Source: M3007 sp031373665 (lineage in GTDB: Bacteria > Bacteroidota > Bacteroidia > Chitinophagales > Saprospiraceae). From it: 64,000 nucleotides of DNA. Below the pieces are notes generated by a model. The model was given only the letters and a program-made list of their open reading frames with translations, had not been told where the DNA came from and made no database searches. Positions 43,595 to 52,877 of the stretch are shown one piece after another. Location of the stretch: NCBI GenBank assembly GCA_031373665.1, contig JANMMZ010000020.1, positions 1 to 64,000 of the forward strand, given 5' to 3'. How positions within the stretch are numbered: position 1 is the stretch's first letter; each line of letters begins with the position of its first letter. A program made the translations under genes and the position numbers.

Positions 43595-45322
43595 TTAATT
43601 TGCGAAGATCATTTGTTTGCTGTCAATGATCTTTCCGTCTATGCTTAATATATAGGTGAATGTGCCCTTTACCCCATATCCGTGGGTGTAAAGCACTTCG
43701 TTCATGCCTTGTTGGATTTTTACGGGAATTTCTTGTATCATTTTACCTTGAAGGTCTATGATTTGGATCACCGCTTTGGGGTGGTTTCGGGGTATTTCAT
43801 TAAACCAAAAACTGATCCAAGTTGCCTCATCAAAAGGATTGGGTTTGTTTTGAAACAACCTGATCGGCGCTTCGGCCTCATAGGTTGGCTCATCACTGGC
43901 TGAAATCATGACACTGCGCTCTACCGAAAAAAGGCTTTCAATACCTTGCTCATTCACCCCTGCTATGCTTACATTGAGCAGCCCGGTAGCAGGGCAAGGC
44001 ACGGTGGCACTATTGGATGATACGGTATAAACAGTATCCCAATCGTTGGTAGTGGTACGAAACGCAATTCTAAACGTGAAGGTATCAATAAGTGAATTTA
44101 AGGTCACCGTAAGATTGCCCCCACTGCGTACAGCGGTGAAGTCGGGAGGGAGTGCCACCCCAAATGCTGCCATAGCCAAGGCATTGGCATTGATGACTGC
44201 ATTGCGCGATAGGTAGTTGAAATCAACAAAGAATGAATCAATGACAGTGTCTCCATCCGTGTCAACCCCAAGTACATCATCGGAAGTATGTTGCCGATCG
44301 GTGTAACTAGCACCATTGGAGGCATCTCCATGTTCATTGGCAGAGGTAAATCGCATGGCAGTGAACCCTTTTTGTCTAAATGGCTGATGGTCGCCGCCAC
44401 GCCCGGTGCGGTCTTCGGGCGACATGATGCGGATATTCATTGGCACTACCGCAGTAGGCAGTACGTTTTCTTGATATTCCAATTTGATGTAACGAGCCAG
44501 TTGCTTATGCTTTGAGTTAAATCCACCAGATGAAAACAACCTGACACTTGTAGAATCAATATTATTCAAGCCCGGGCAAGAGGGCAAAGAAGAGGTTTCT
44601 CCACAAATAACGCCTCCAATAACATCATTGTTGAGCACCGCCCTCAAATTGATGCTCTTTTGCACGACATACGTTGCAAAAGCATTGGCCCCATAAAGCC
44701 CCTGCTCTTCGGCAGTAGTGATAACAAACACAATCGTATTGGCAAATTGATATCGAGCCATGATCCTTGCCAATTCGATGACCAAGGCTGTACCCGTAGC
44801 ATTGTCTTCCACACCTTCTGCCTGACAATCGGGATCGCACAACACACTGCATCGGCTATCCATGTGACCTTCTACCACGATTACACCGCTGTTGGGGTTG
44901 CTACCGGGCAATACTGCAAAGACATTTTTATGCTGATTAATATCACAAATGGCTTGGTCGAATTGCAAATAGGACGGAATGAGTCGCTGCTGATTGGCAG
45001 TGCTGATACTTTGAAACCGTTGCCATATCCATCGCCTTGCGGCGCCGATACCTTGGGTGTTTGATATAGTGTCGCTTCCGCTATTGCGGGTACCGAATTC
45101 GCTTAATTTTAAAATGTACGATTTGAGTGAATCCGAAGACACTGCGTTTTGGATAGCAGTCCCTAGGGTTTCTGGCGTGCCAGGAGTACCCAACAGTGGG
45201 GCAAACAGGGCAGGGTTGTAATTGCCTAGCATGATCTGCTCTGCCAGTACACTGGTGGAAATGATGTTGGTCTGCGCCGACAAGATCAGCGGAAACAAAA
45301 ACAATAGGTAAAGTCCTTTCAT
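43595..45322 (-). CDS. Secreted M28-family zinc peptidase with T9SS tail
   Basis: 575 residues from the ATG at 45322 (MKGLYLLFLFPLILSAQ), the only start that gives a signal peptide; the frame extends 74 codons further upstream without coding character. The M28 core has zinc ligands and catalytic residues in VVEGHMDS (His153, Asp155), VEDNATG (Asp173) and TTAEEQGLYG (Glu205/Glu206). An unusual cysteine cluster, CSVLCDPDC, follows the first ligand. A fibronectin-like stretch precedes a T9SS type A tail (LFQNKPNPFDEATWISF ... SKQMIFAN). Likely an exported amino- or carboxypeptidase. It is 12 bases downstream of the TPR gene start region and divergent from the ABC ATPase gene. Confidence 0.9.
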   Translation of the reverse strand: MKGLYLLFLFPLILSAQTNIISTSVLAEQIMLGNYNPALFAPLLGTPGTPETLGTAIQNAVSSDSLKSYILKLSEFGTRNSGSDTISNTQGIGAARRWIWQRFQSISTANQQRLIPSYLQFDQAICDINQHKNVFAVLPGSNPNSGVIVVEGHMDSRCSVLCDPDCQAEGVEDNATGTALVIELARIMARYQFANTIVFVITTAEEQGLYGANAFATYVVQKSINLRAVLNNDVIGGVICGETSSLPSCPGLNNIDSTSVRLFSSGGFNSKHKQLARYIKLEYQENVLPTAVVPMNIRIMSPEDRTGRGGDHQPFRQKGFTAMRFTSANEHGDASNGASYTDRQHTSDDVLGVDTDGDTVIDSFFVDFNYLSRNAVINANALAMAAFGVALPPDFTAVRSGGNLTVTLNSLIDTFTFRIAFRTTTNDWDTVYTVSSNSATVPCPATGLLNVSIAGVNEQGIESLFSVERSVMISASDEPTYEAEAPIRLFQNKPNPFDEATWISFWFNEIPRNHPKAVIQIIDLQGKMIQEIPVKIQQGMNEVLYTHGYGVKGTFTYILSIDGKIIDSKQMIFAN

Positions 45323-45507
45323 GTTAAAAAATATTTGAACAATGGTGACATGGCCACTCGGAGACTTTTCACGATTCATCCAATAAGAGGGTAAAGGTAA
45401 TACCCCGCACACCGATACAAAAAATATTTTATCCTGATATTCTGACTTTTGTCGTTTAAAAATACCCCCAACGACGATTATCCGGATCTGAACCTTTAAA
45501 AAGTACT

Positions 45508-45515
45508 TATATTTG
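45508..45515 (+). promoter_or_regulatory. -7 box of the ABC ATPase gene
   Basis: TATATTTG fits TAnnTTTG and lies 31 bases before the ATG at 45547. Confidence 0.45.
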
Positions 45516-45546
45516 CACGATAATTTACGATTTATAAGATTCATTT

Positions 45547-46452
45547 ATGATACTCTCCATTCAGGACGTAGTAAAACGCTACGAAAAGCACACTGCAGTC
45601 AACCATGTTAGTTTTGATGTGCCTAAAGGCTGCGTCTTTGGGCTATTGGGGCCCAATGGCGCGGGTAAGACTTCGCTGATCCGTATGATAACCTCTATTA
45701 CTGCTCCCGATGAGGGCGTGATTTACTTAGATGGGGAAAAACTGAACGAACGAACGCCGGAAAGGATAGGGTACATGCCCGAAGAGCGGGGCTTGTATAA
45801 AAAGATGAAGGTCGGCGAGCATTTGATGTATCTGGCACAGCTGAAAGGCTTGACAAAACGGGAAGCCCAACAGTCAATAGATGAATGGCTCACAAAATTT
45901 GAGATAAAAGATTGGTGGTCTAAGAAAATTGAAGACCTATCGAAGGGGATGCAACAAAAGATACAGTTCATTGCCACCATTATCCATAAGCCTAAATTAT
46001 TGATCTTAGATGAGCCGTTCACAGGGCTTGACCCCATCAATACGACCCTCATCAAAGATGAAATCAGCCGACTGAATGAATCTGGAATCAGTATCATATT
46101 TAGTACCCACCGGATGGAGCAGGTGGAAGAGATGTGCGACCATATCGTACTGATCAATGGTGGCAAAAACGTGCTGTATGGAGAAGTACAGCATATCAAA
46201 AATCAATTTAAAGAAAATCTGTTCCGAGTAGAGACGGCAGTACCCGTTCCCGCAGACATGGCCGATCATTTCAATATTGTTAAACAGGATAAAACTGGAA
46301 CGACATTCAGGCTTAAAAATGACGATCAAAGCACAGATTTGCTGCGCTATTTGCTTCAAAAAGAGGTGCGTATCAATCGTTTTGAGGAAATTTTGCCGAC
46401 TTTCAATGAGATTTTTATTAGGCGTGTGCGTGAAACGGAGGGTGATTCTTAA
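45547..46452 (+). CDS. ABC transporter ATP-binding protein (NatA-like), permease missing
   Basis: 301 residues. Walker A GPNGAGKTS, the Q-loop region GYMPEERGLYKKM, signature LSKGMQQKIQFIA, Walker B LLILDEPFTGLDP and switch His STHRMEQVEE are intact. The C-terminal about 80 residues match the DUF4162-type domain of Na+/drug exporter ATPases (NatA). In Bacteroidota this gene type is normally followed by its NatB-like permease gene. Here a hairpin and an unrelated surface protein gene follow instead, so the partner is either elsewhere or lost. Confidence 0.88.
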   Translation: MILSIQDVVKRYEKHTAVNHVSFDVPKGCVFGLLGPNGAGKTSLIRMITSITAPDEGVIYLDGEKLNERTPERIGYMPEERGLYKKMKVGEHLMYLAQLKGLTKREAQQSIDEWLTKFEIKDWWSKKIEDLSKGMQQKIQFIATIIHKPKLLILDEPFTGLDPINTTLIKDEISRLNESGISIIFSTHRMEQVEEMCDHIVLINGGKNVLYGEVQHIKNQFKENLFRVETAVPVPADMADHFNIVKQDKTGTTFRLKNDDQSTDLLRYLLQKEVRINRFEEILPTFNEIFIRRVRETEGDS

Positions 46453-46559
46453 GCGGGTTTTAATCCCTTTGAATCAGTGTATTCGGCATCTTTCCGAATA
46501 GCGTTGGCCGCATGAAGCCTCTATTTTCTTTAACGGAATAGTTTTCTCCAGTACTTCGA

Positions 46560-46601
46560 CTACAACAGCCAGTGTCCCGAGTGGGACACTGGCTGTTGTA
46601 G
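46560..46601. terminator. 19-base-pair perfect hairpin after the ABC ATPase gene
   Basis: CTACAACAGCCAGTGTCCC (46560-46578) pairs perfectly with 46583-46601 around the loop GAGT. It lies 108 bases after the stop codon. Only GTTTATGG follows, so it is a poor classical terminator but a very stable structure. Confidence 0.6.
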
Positions 46602-46782
46602 TTTATGGAAATTGTCAAAGAGCCCAACATTTTAAGCATGTAAGTGTTACAATTTTTAATTTGAAATGCCTCCCGAAACAAGACCATGCACAATGATTCA
46701 ATTGATACCTATAAGGGCACAATCCCACGGGAAGGTATGTAAAAACAGGTATTGTAATTTTAACCTTTTAATTTTTAGAGCA

Positions 46783-48351
46783 ATGAATTTTAAGTTCCCA
46801 TTTTATGTTTTTTTATGTTTTTTTTGCACTACTTCTTCTTTTCTTTTTTCACAAAGCAATGTCACTTATGACGAGAGTTTTTTGAATAATGGTTATCAAG
46901 AATTTAGCGTAACATCAGGTTCCGTATCTACAGCCTTTGGTATGACCCGACAGCCGGATGGAAAATTGCTGACGATTTCTGTCGTATATCCCAATATTTC
47001 CATAGCCAATGGAGTTGGGATCAATCGTTTCAATGAAAACGGCAGTCTAGATTCCTCTTTTGCCGACAATGGACTCTTTTTCTTTCTGCGCGACTCTTTT
47101 AGTTGTGGGGTAAAAGATATTCATATATTGCCAAATGGAAAGATTCTTTTCGGCGTAGCATTCAGTAGTTATTACGATAATGCTAAAAAATATTTTGCGC
47201 TATTTCGCCTGAATGCCGATGGCAGCCCCGATGATTCATTTGGTGTTGACGGTATTCGGAATTATGACAATAGTTATTTTGCATTTCCTACCAATTTCAG
47301 CACTGTACTCCATCCTAATGGCACTTTATTGGTACCTATGATTTCTGACAACGATCGAAGTTTGTTTGCAGTTCAGTTTTTATCCAATGGCGATTTAGAC
47401 CTATCTTTTGGAGATAATGGTGTGGCAACGCCATTCCCTGATAATTTGCCAGATGAAAACCTATTCGAGAATTGGTCTATTTTATTACCTTCTGGCGGAT
47501 TTATTGTTGCTACATCAGGTTTCAATAACGCATACTACCTGACTAAATTTTTTCAAAATGGGACGATTGACCCTGCTTATGGTTTAAATGGTACTGCTAC
47601 CTTCAATGTGGCTCCGGGCTATAGTCCTGGAAATATTGGGCAACCACTACTACAGTCATCCGGTAAAGTGGTATTATCTGTGCTTGATTATGATGATGAC
47701 GAAGTACTTTCGAGTTATATTTTTCGTGCCAATGCAGACGGAAGTTTTGATAACAATTTTGGACTCAATGGTTATACAGGGGAAAGTTTCGGGCAGTTAG
47801 CTGCTTTTGCTTCCAGCCTACATGAAATGGCAGATGGTAGTATTTTCGCAGTCGGTGCCGTGCTTCCAGATCCAAATTCTGATGGAATTATTGCATTTTT
47901 CAAATATTCGTCAGAGGGGCAAGTGGACGAAAGTTTTGGTCAAAATGGACACGTTCCCTTTCCAGAACAAGATGCATTTCCTTACGATGCCGTTATTGCG
48001 CCCAACAATAAGATTACAATTTGTGGGGATGGCTTTGTTGATAATGGCAGCATGATCGCCCGTTTTAATTTGGAAGGCATTAGTAATACAACAGAAACGA
48101 ATCTATTGAATGCCTCGTTGCAGTTATCTCCAAATCCAGCAACCGATCATTTGAATATACAATGGGCGGAAGATGCTCCAATAGAAGCCATTGAAATACT
48201 AAATATACAAGGACAATTGGTGCAGCAATACGGTGCAGTAAACCAAAATATGCTTGTATTACCTACAATGGCGGCTGGTCATTATTTCCTTAAAATTAGG
48301 GATGCTAAAGGCCGAATAGCAGTACAGGAATTTGTAAAAATGGACAAATAA
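46783..48351 (+). CDS. Delta-60 repeat surface protein with T9SS tail
   Basis: 522 residues from the ATG at 46783, the start that gives a signal peptide (FPFYVFLCFFCTTSSFLFSQ). The body consists of seven or so copies of the delta-60 repeat, each with the pattern 'DGSLDxSFGxNG': NGSLDSSFADNG, DGSPDDSFGVDG, NGDLDLSFGDNG, NGTIDPAYGLNG, DGSFDNNFGLNG, EGQVDESFGQNG. Such proteins form beta-propellers. A T9SS type A tail ends the protein (LSPNPATDHLNIQW ... RIAVQEFVKMDK). Exported to the cell surface or medium; function unknown. Confidence 0.85.
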   Translation: MNFKFPFYVFLCFFCTTSSFLFSQSNVTYDESFLNNGYQEFSVTSGSVSTAFGMTRQPDGKLLTISVVYPNISIANGVGINRFNENGSLDSSFADNGLFFFLRDSFSCGVKDIHILPNGKILFGVAFSSYYDNAKKYFALFRLNADGSPDDSFGVDGIRNYDNSYFAFPTNFSTVLHPNGTLLVPMISDNDRSLFAVQFLSNGDLDLSFGDNGVATPFPDNLPDENLFENWSILLPSGGFIVATSGFNNAYYLTKFFQNGTIDPAYGLNGTATFNVAPGYSPGNIGQPLLQSSGKVVLSVLDYDDDEVLSSYIFRANADGSFDNNFGLNGYTGESFGQLAAFASSLHEMADGSIFAVGAVLPDPNSDGIIAFFKYSSEGQVDESFGQNGHVPFPEQDAFPYDAVIAPNNKITICGDGFVDNGSMIARFNLEGISNTTETNLLNASLQLSPNPATDHLNIQWAEDAPIEAIEILNIQGQLVQQYGAVNQNMLVLPTMAAGHYFLKIRDAKGRIAVQEFVKMDK

Positions 48352-48374
48352 GTTCCCGAGGTTATTATCATTTT

Positions 48375-48436
48375 ATACGATTAACCAAGTAAATTGAAAA
48401 TACTATTTTCAATTTACTTGGTTAATCGTATCTTTG
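48375..48436 (+). promoter_or_regulatory. 57-base perfect palindrome carrying the promoter of the DUF4143 ATPase gene
   Basis: Arms 48375-48402 and 48404-48431 (28 bases each, starting ATACGATTAACCAAGTAAAT) are perfect reverse complements around one base. The -7 box TATCTTTG (48429-48436) overlaps the right arm and ends four bases before the ATG at 48441. The gene may be leaderless, and the palindrome is positioned like an operator. Confidence 0.7.
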
Positions 48437-48440
48437 CACG

Positions 48441-49613
48441 ATGATAGAACGATTAATAACACAACGAGTCCTTAGAGATTTGGCCTGGTCTCCAATTGTT
48501 GGCTTAATTGGTCCACGTCAAGTTGGGAAAACCACACTTGCTCGGTATTTGCAAACACAAATAGCAAAATCAACTATTTACCTTGATTTAGAATTACAAG
48601 AGGATTGGTTCAAGTTAGAAGATGCACAATCCTATCTCATCGGGCATGAGGATAAATGTGTGGTCATTGATGAAATTCAAGTTCGTCCAGAAATATTTGC
48701 ATTATTGCGCGCATTGACAGACCAAAAACGCGTCCCTGCTCGTTTTATTTTATTGGGTTCGGCTTCACCACATATCGTAAAACTCAATACAGAAACGTTG
48801 GCGGGTCGTATAGCGTACCATGAACTAACGCCCTTTTCCTATACCGAGATTAAAAGCCTTTACACTCAAGAAACACATTGGATAAAGGGTGGATTTCCGG
48901 GGGCTTTATTGCCTACTGAATCCTTTATTAGTCGTAAATGGCTAGACGATTTTGTTGAAACCTTTATCCACAGAGACCTAGTCAGGCTGGGATTCAGTGC
49001 TTCGGCGATAACGGTGCGTAACCTACTTTCCATGATAGCGCATCTGCACGGTGGTCAACTCAATTCAAGCGCATTAGCCAATTCACTGGGTGTGACACAC
49101 CCCACCATCAATAAATACCTAGAACTGTTAGAAGGTAGTTTTTTAATTCGCCGCTTGCCACCCTATTTTAAAAATGTAGGTAAGCGATTGGTCAAATCGC
49201 CTAAATTATACATTCGCGACAGTGGTTTGTTGCACTTTTTATTAAGGGTTTTTAGTATGGAACAGTTGGTGGGGAATCCTGCTATTGGTGCATCGTGGGA
49301 AGGTTATGTGATAGAGCAAATTATGCGTGAAGCCCCCGAATTTTCTGATTTCTACTATTACCGCACACAAAATGGCGCGGAAGTTGACTTGTTGATGATT
49401 ACTCCAAATGGTAAAATCGCTTGTATTGAAATCAAATTCTCCGTAGCCCCTAATATTTCAAAAGGATTCTATCAATCTGTTGAAGATCTTCAGCCCGATT
49501 TTAAATACGTGATAACTCCTTCGGGTGAGCGATTTGAAAGAGAGGGAGGTTTATGTATTTGCCCTTTACATATTTTTTTAGAACGGGAATTACTTACTTT
49601 GGGAGGGTCGTAA
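48441..49613 (+). CDS. AAA_14/DUF4143 ATP-binding protein
   Basis: 390 residues. Walker A GPRQVGKTT (24-32), Walker B KCVVIDEIQVRPEIF and sensor FILLGSASP mark the AAA_14 ATPase. The DUF4143 C-terminal domain follows: a winged helix (SLGVTHPTINKYLELLEGSF) and a restriction-nuclease-like domain (YYYRTQNGAEVDLLMITPNG, then IACIEIKFS, with the Glu/Lys pattern of PD-(D/E)xK folds). The family is abundant, often multi-copy and patchily distributed in Bacteroidota and archaea; its role is not established. Here its promoter lies within a perfect palindrome. Confidence 0.9.
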   Translation: MIERLITQRVLRDLAWSPIVGLIGPRQVGKTTLARYLQTQIAKSTIYLDLELQEDWFKLEDAQSYLIGHEDKCVVIDEIQVRPEIFALLRALTDQKRVPARFILLGSASPHIVKLNTETLAGRIAYHELTPFSYTEIKSLYTQETHWIKGGFPGALLPTESFISRKWLDDFVETFIHRDLVRLGFSASAITVRNLLSMIAHLHGGQLNSSALANSLGVTHPTINKYLELLEGSFLIRRLPPYFKNVGKRLVKSPKLYIRDSGLLHFLLRVFSMEQLVGNPAIGASWEGYVIEQIMREAPEFSDFYYYRTQNGAEVDLLMITPNGKIACIEIKFSVAPNISKGFYQSVEDLQPDFKYVITPSGERFEREGGLCICPLHIFLERELLTLGGS

Positions 49614-49696
49614 ATTGTCTTGAATGAATAACCATGTAAACCTTGCCCTAACAGGATTGTCGGAAATTAAGTTCATTACCTAGTTCTTTTAAAACA

Positions 49697-49739
49697 TAAG
49701 AGGCCGTCTCATAAGTTCAACTTATGTGGCGGCCTCTTA
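49697..49739. repeat. Hairpin repeat, copy 1 (probable bidirectional terminator)
   Basis: TAAGAGGCCGTCTCATAAGTT (split across 49697-49717) pairs with 49719-49739 with two mismatches. It lies between convergent genes. The first 29 bases (49698-49726) are identical to copy 2 at 54301-54329. Confidence 0.7.
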
Positions 49740-49774
49740 TTGAATCTGGCTCTCATTTAGAGCCATTCTGGTAT

Positions 49775-52651
49775 TTACAAGCCATCAAAACAAATTTTCC
49801 CGTTTCCGATCACCGCCCCACTCTCCGTTTGAATCTGATAAAAATAGAATCCGCTGGCCAAACCGCCGCGTTTTAGTGAATAATGACTGCCCGACATCGT
49901 ACCCTGGTGTATTTTACGACCCAGCATATCGGTAACAGTGATATGCAGTGGGAAAAAACTTGCCGGGATGTCTTTGTTGCTCAGCACAACCTGTTTCTGG
50001 GCTGGATTGGGCGATACTTGCCATTGATAATCTGCCGAAGGCGTTACAGTGGTTACCGGAGGAGCCATTGGTACAAAATCCTTTCCAATGATATGCTCCG
50101 TGGTATTGGTGATAATTGGTGCATTAAAGTCGAAATAAATAGCGGCGCTATTATTGATCACCGTACCCAATGGCAAATTGGGCTTTTGGCGGATCCTAAA
50201 GATGACAAATCCTTTGGATCCAGGCTCATTTGTATTGGAGTCGGGCAATAAAATATTGTCAAAACGGAATGTGAGAACGCCCTTTCCAGTTACTGACCAA
50301 GTGTAAGCATGGCTGCTTGCTCCGGGCTCCAGTGAAAGCAGATCAAGGGTTGCCTCAATCGTATCCTTCAGCACCACTGTAATGGCCTCGGCAGTGCCTG
50401 TGTTTTGAAAATGTAGGGTATATTCCAACGCTGTATTCGCCTCAATAAAATGCTGAGCCCCGTAACCAACTGGTGTGGCTTCTTTGCTGTTGGGATCAAA
50501 TGAGTTGGTATTCATTCTGCAATCAATATCAATCCAGGGGTCATCGTCGGGTGTAGAGAAGAGATTGACAAATCCTGTGGTAAACACCCCTGCATTGCAA
50601 CCTTGAATCACCGCACTTGGATTGGCTAAACTGGGATGAAATGGTTCCTGATCCACTTCAATCCGATACGTGGAGCCATCTGCTGCCAGAGAAAATTGCA
50701 ATAGTCCCCCAGGTGCGAGTATCGGAGTTAGGGTTTGGCGTTGGATCATATCATCCTCAATAACAATGAATTCTGCTGATTCCGTCATGGTGCCAGTCCC
50801 AATATTTTGGATCTTAAACAACACGCTATCTCCATTACAAACGGCATTTGCGGCTAAACTGGCACCTCCCCAAAGCCCATTTGTAGGCAAGCACGAAGAA
50901 TCTGGATAGGCACGTGCTTCCGAGCAGTGGGTATAGCCCAGTGGCGCATTGCAGTCCGTAAAGAAATTTACCTTAAAATATTGGTTTTGTCCAGAAGGAA
51001 TGTCACCAAAATCTAGGCGAATGGTTTGTCCAACCACAGAAGTAGCGAGCGGAGTACTGCTCGTATAGGACAATAAACTATCCAATGTGATGATTACATA
51101 AGCATTGAAAGCCGTATCAGTGCCCGTATTGGACAATTGCCCATTATAAGTGCCAGCAAAACAGGGTCGAATCACCTGTGCACCCAAACTCATGTTCATC
51201 AATGGGCATCGGGGCAAGGTATCCGTAAAATCAACGAGTGCAGCATCACCAATATTGGGCAGGTTAACCGTAACACTATCCACACAGTAAGATGCGGGAA
51301 TACCGAGAGCAGAAGGCGTACTATGTACTACGTAACTACCTGGGGGGACATCCATTGTGTAAAGGCCATTTGTATTTGTGGTGACATAAAAGTCGGCGTT
51401 GATACCTGTCGCTTTTACTAACCGAGATGACAAAGCCCTGTCGGTGGGATCATTGGTACAGTTTTGTTCGGTGTCCGATACCATACGCCCCGAAATGATA
51501 TTGGAATACACCGTTCCATTTTCCCCTATTTTGATGAGGTAGCCTGTGTAATTGGGTTGGCCATATTGATATCCACAAGCAATACAACCATTATCGGGGG
51601 TGGAACGAATATCACTGATTTCTCGAGTGTTTGGAGCATTAGGTGCGTTGTTCAAATTACGAAACCATTCCTCATTGCCATCTTCGTCTAATTTTACAAT
51701 AGCCCAATAATTATCGCCCGCAGCAAACACACAACCACCATCAGGGCTGTCATCAATGGTGATCTCACTTTGGCCTATGTTAACCCCCCATTGGTTTGTA
51801 AAATTCTTTTCCCACAGCAGTTCGCCATTCGTATTCACTTTATCAATGGACAATTGGTATGGAAATAAATTAATTCTTGCTAAAAACAAGGTACCATTCG
51901 ACGAAAAACGAGTGGCCGTGTTATAACTAGCATTATCCAAAATTTTAGTTTCCAATACATTCAACTGGTTGTCCAAATGAATCCAAAATGTTTGGCTGGA
52001 GTTAGATATATATTCACACAAAACAAGAAAAGTACCATCACTTTTTTCATAAAAGTCCTGTAAAGTCACCCGTCCCAAAGGGATCGAAATATTAGCCGTA
52101 TCAATGATACCACCCGCTGCGTCGGTTCTTAAAATAAGTCCATGATAGGCAGCATTCTGATACACCTCACCTACAGCCATAATTTGACCGTTTTGAAGTT
52201 CTTTAACGCGCTTAAAAGAAGCACTTTGACCCAAATAATAGTTTTTTCGCCAAACAAGGCCACCTAAGCTGCTAAATTTGAGCAAACTGGCCTTCGGAAG
52301 CGGGATACTATTGCCCCATCCTTTTTGAGTACCCCGTGAGAGCAAATAACCACCATCATTGGCGGCGTACAGGCTGGTACTGTTCATCGTATCACCGGCT
52401 GGCAAAGATACTTCCCATTGCTGCACGCCATCGGGATCGGTTTTGAGCAAATGGATGCTCGTGGTATCAAAATCCCAAGGTGCTAATGCACAATACCCAC
52501 CATCAGACGAAAGTACAACGCGATAAAAATTGGAAAAAACACTGGGTGTAAGCGTATAGTTGCGCTCCCACCCGCCTTGCGCGTTGGAGATAAGGGTAGC
52601 AAAAAGGAATACCATCATTGGAAACACTCTAGCCTTTAACATCTTTTTCAT
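49775..52651 (-). CDS. Large T9SS surface protein with propeller and DUF11-like domains
   Basis: 958 residues. The signal peptide MKKMLKARVFPMMVFLFATL is followed by a propeller-like region of about 360 residues with repeats such as STPDNGCIACGYQYG and TIDDSPDGGCVFAAGDNY. An SdrD-like beta domain comes next (YVTTNTNGLYTMDVPPGSY), then several DUF11/CARDB-like beta-sandwiches including LHFQNTGTAEAITVVLKDTI and PNLPLGTVINNSAAIYFDF, typical of the DUF7619 type. It ends in a T9SS type A tail (VSPNPAQKQVVLSN ... AVIGNGKICFDGL). Likely secreted or surface-attached with an adhesive or structural role; no catalytic motif seen. Confidence 0.85.
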   Translation of the reverse strand: MKKMLKARVFPMMVFLFATLISNAQGGWERNYTLTPSVFSNFYRVVLSSDGGYCALAPWDFDTTSIHLLKTDPDGVQQWEVSLPAGDTMNSTSLYAANDGGYLLSRGTQKGWGNSIPLPKASLLKFSSLGGLVWRKNYYLGQSASFKRVKELQNGQIMAVGEVYQNAAYHGLILRTDAAGGIIDTANISIPLGRVTLQDFYEKSDGTFLVLCEYISNSSQTFWIHLDNQLNVLETKILDNASYNTATRFSSNGTLFLARINLFPYQLSIDKVNTNGELLWEKNFTNQWGVNIGQSEITIDDSPDGGCVFAAGDNYWAIVKLDEDGNEEWFRNLNNAPNAPNTREISDIRSTPDNGCIACGYQYGQPNYTGYLIKIGENGTVYSNIISGRMVSDTEQNCTNDPTDRALSSRLVKATGINADFYVTTNTNGLYTMDVPPGSYVVHSTPSALGIPASYCVDSVTVNLPNIGDAALVDFTDTLPRCPLMNMSLGAQVIRPCFAGTYNGQLSNTGTDTAFNAYVIITLDSLLSYTSSTPLATSVVGQTIRLDFGDIPSGQNQYFKVNFFTDCNAPLGYTHCSEARAYPDSSCLPTNGLWGGASLAANAVCNGDSVLFKIQNIGTGTMTESAEFIVIEDDMIQRQTLTPILAPGGLLQFSLAADGSTYRIEVDQEPFHPSLANPSAVIQGCNAGVFTTGFVNLFSTPDDDPWIDIDCRMNTNSFDPNSKEATPVGYGAQHFIEANTALEYTLHFQNTGTAEAITVVLKDTIEATLDLLSLEPGASSHAYTWSVTGKGVLTFRFDNILLPDSNTNEPGSKGFVIFRIRQKPNLPLGTVINNSAAIYFDFNAPIITNTTEHIIGKDFVPMAPPVTTVTPSADYQWQVSPNPAQKQVVLSNKDIPASFFPLHITVTDMLGRKIHQGTMSGSHYSLKRGGLASGFYFYQIQTESGAVIGNGKICFDGL

Positions 52652-52877
52652 AGAGAAATATATTTTTTAGTTCACTTGTTTTGAATACATCCGTTTTTCA
52701 TGGTACAAATGTTGGGCAATTTACTGGAGTAAAAAAAATCAAAATAGTGGTTTTGTCTAAATTATGATACTTGAATTATTCTTTAAAATATTGTTTATCA
52801 ATACTTTAAGGATAAAAAATGTAAAATAAAAAAGAACAAATGCCGTTTAGTTTTTTTAATTTTTCAGCATTATCGCT

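Noticed and set aside
45323..45544. Seventy-four-codon upstream extension of the M28 peptidase frame
   Set aside because: The extension lacks coding character and would bury the signal peptide; the ATG at 45322 gives a normal exported protein.
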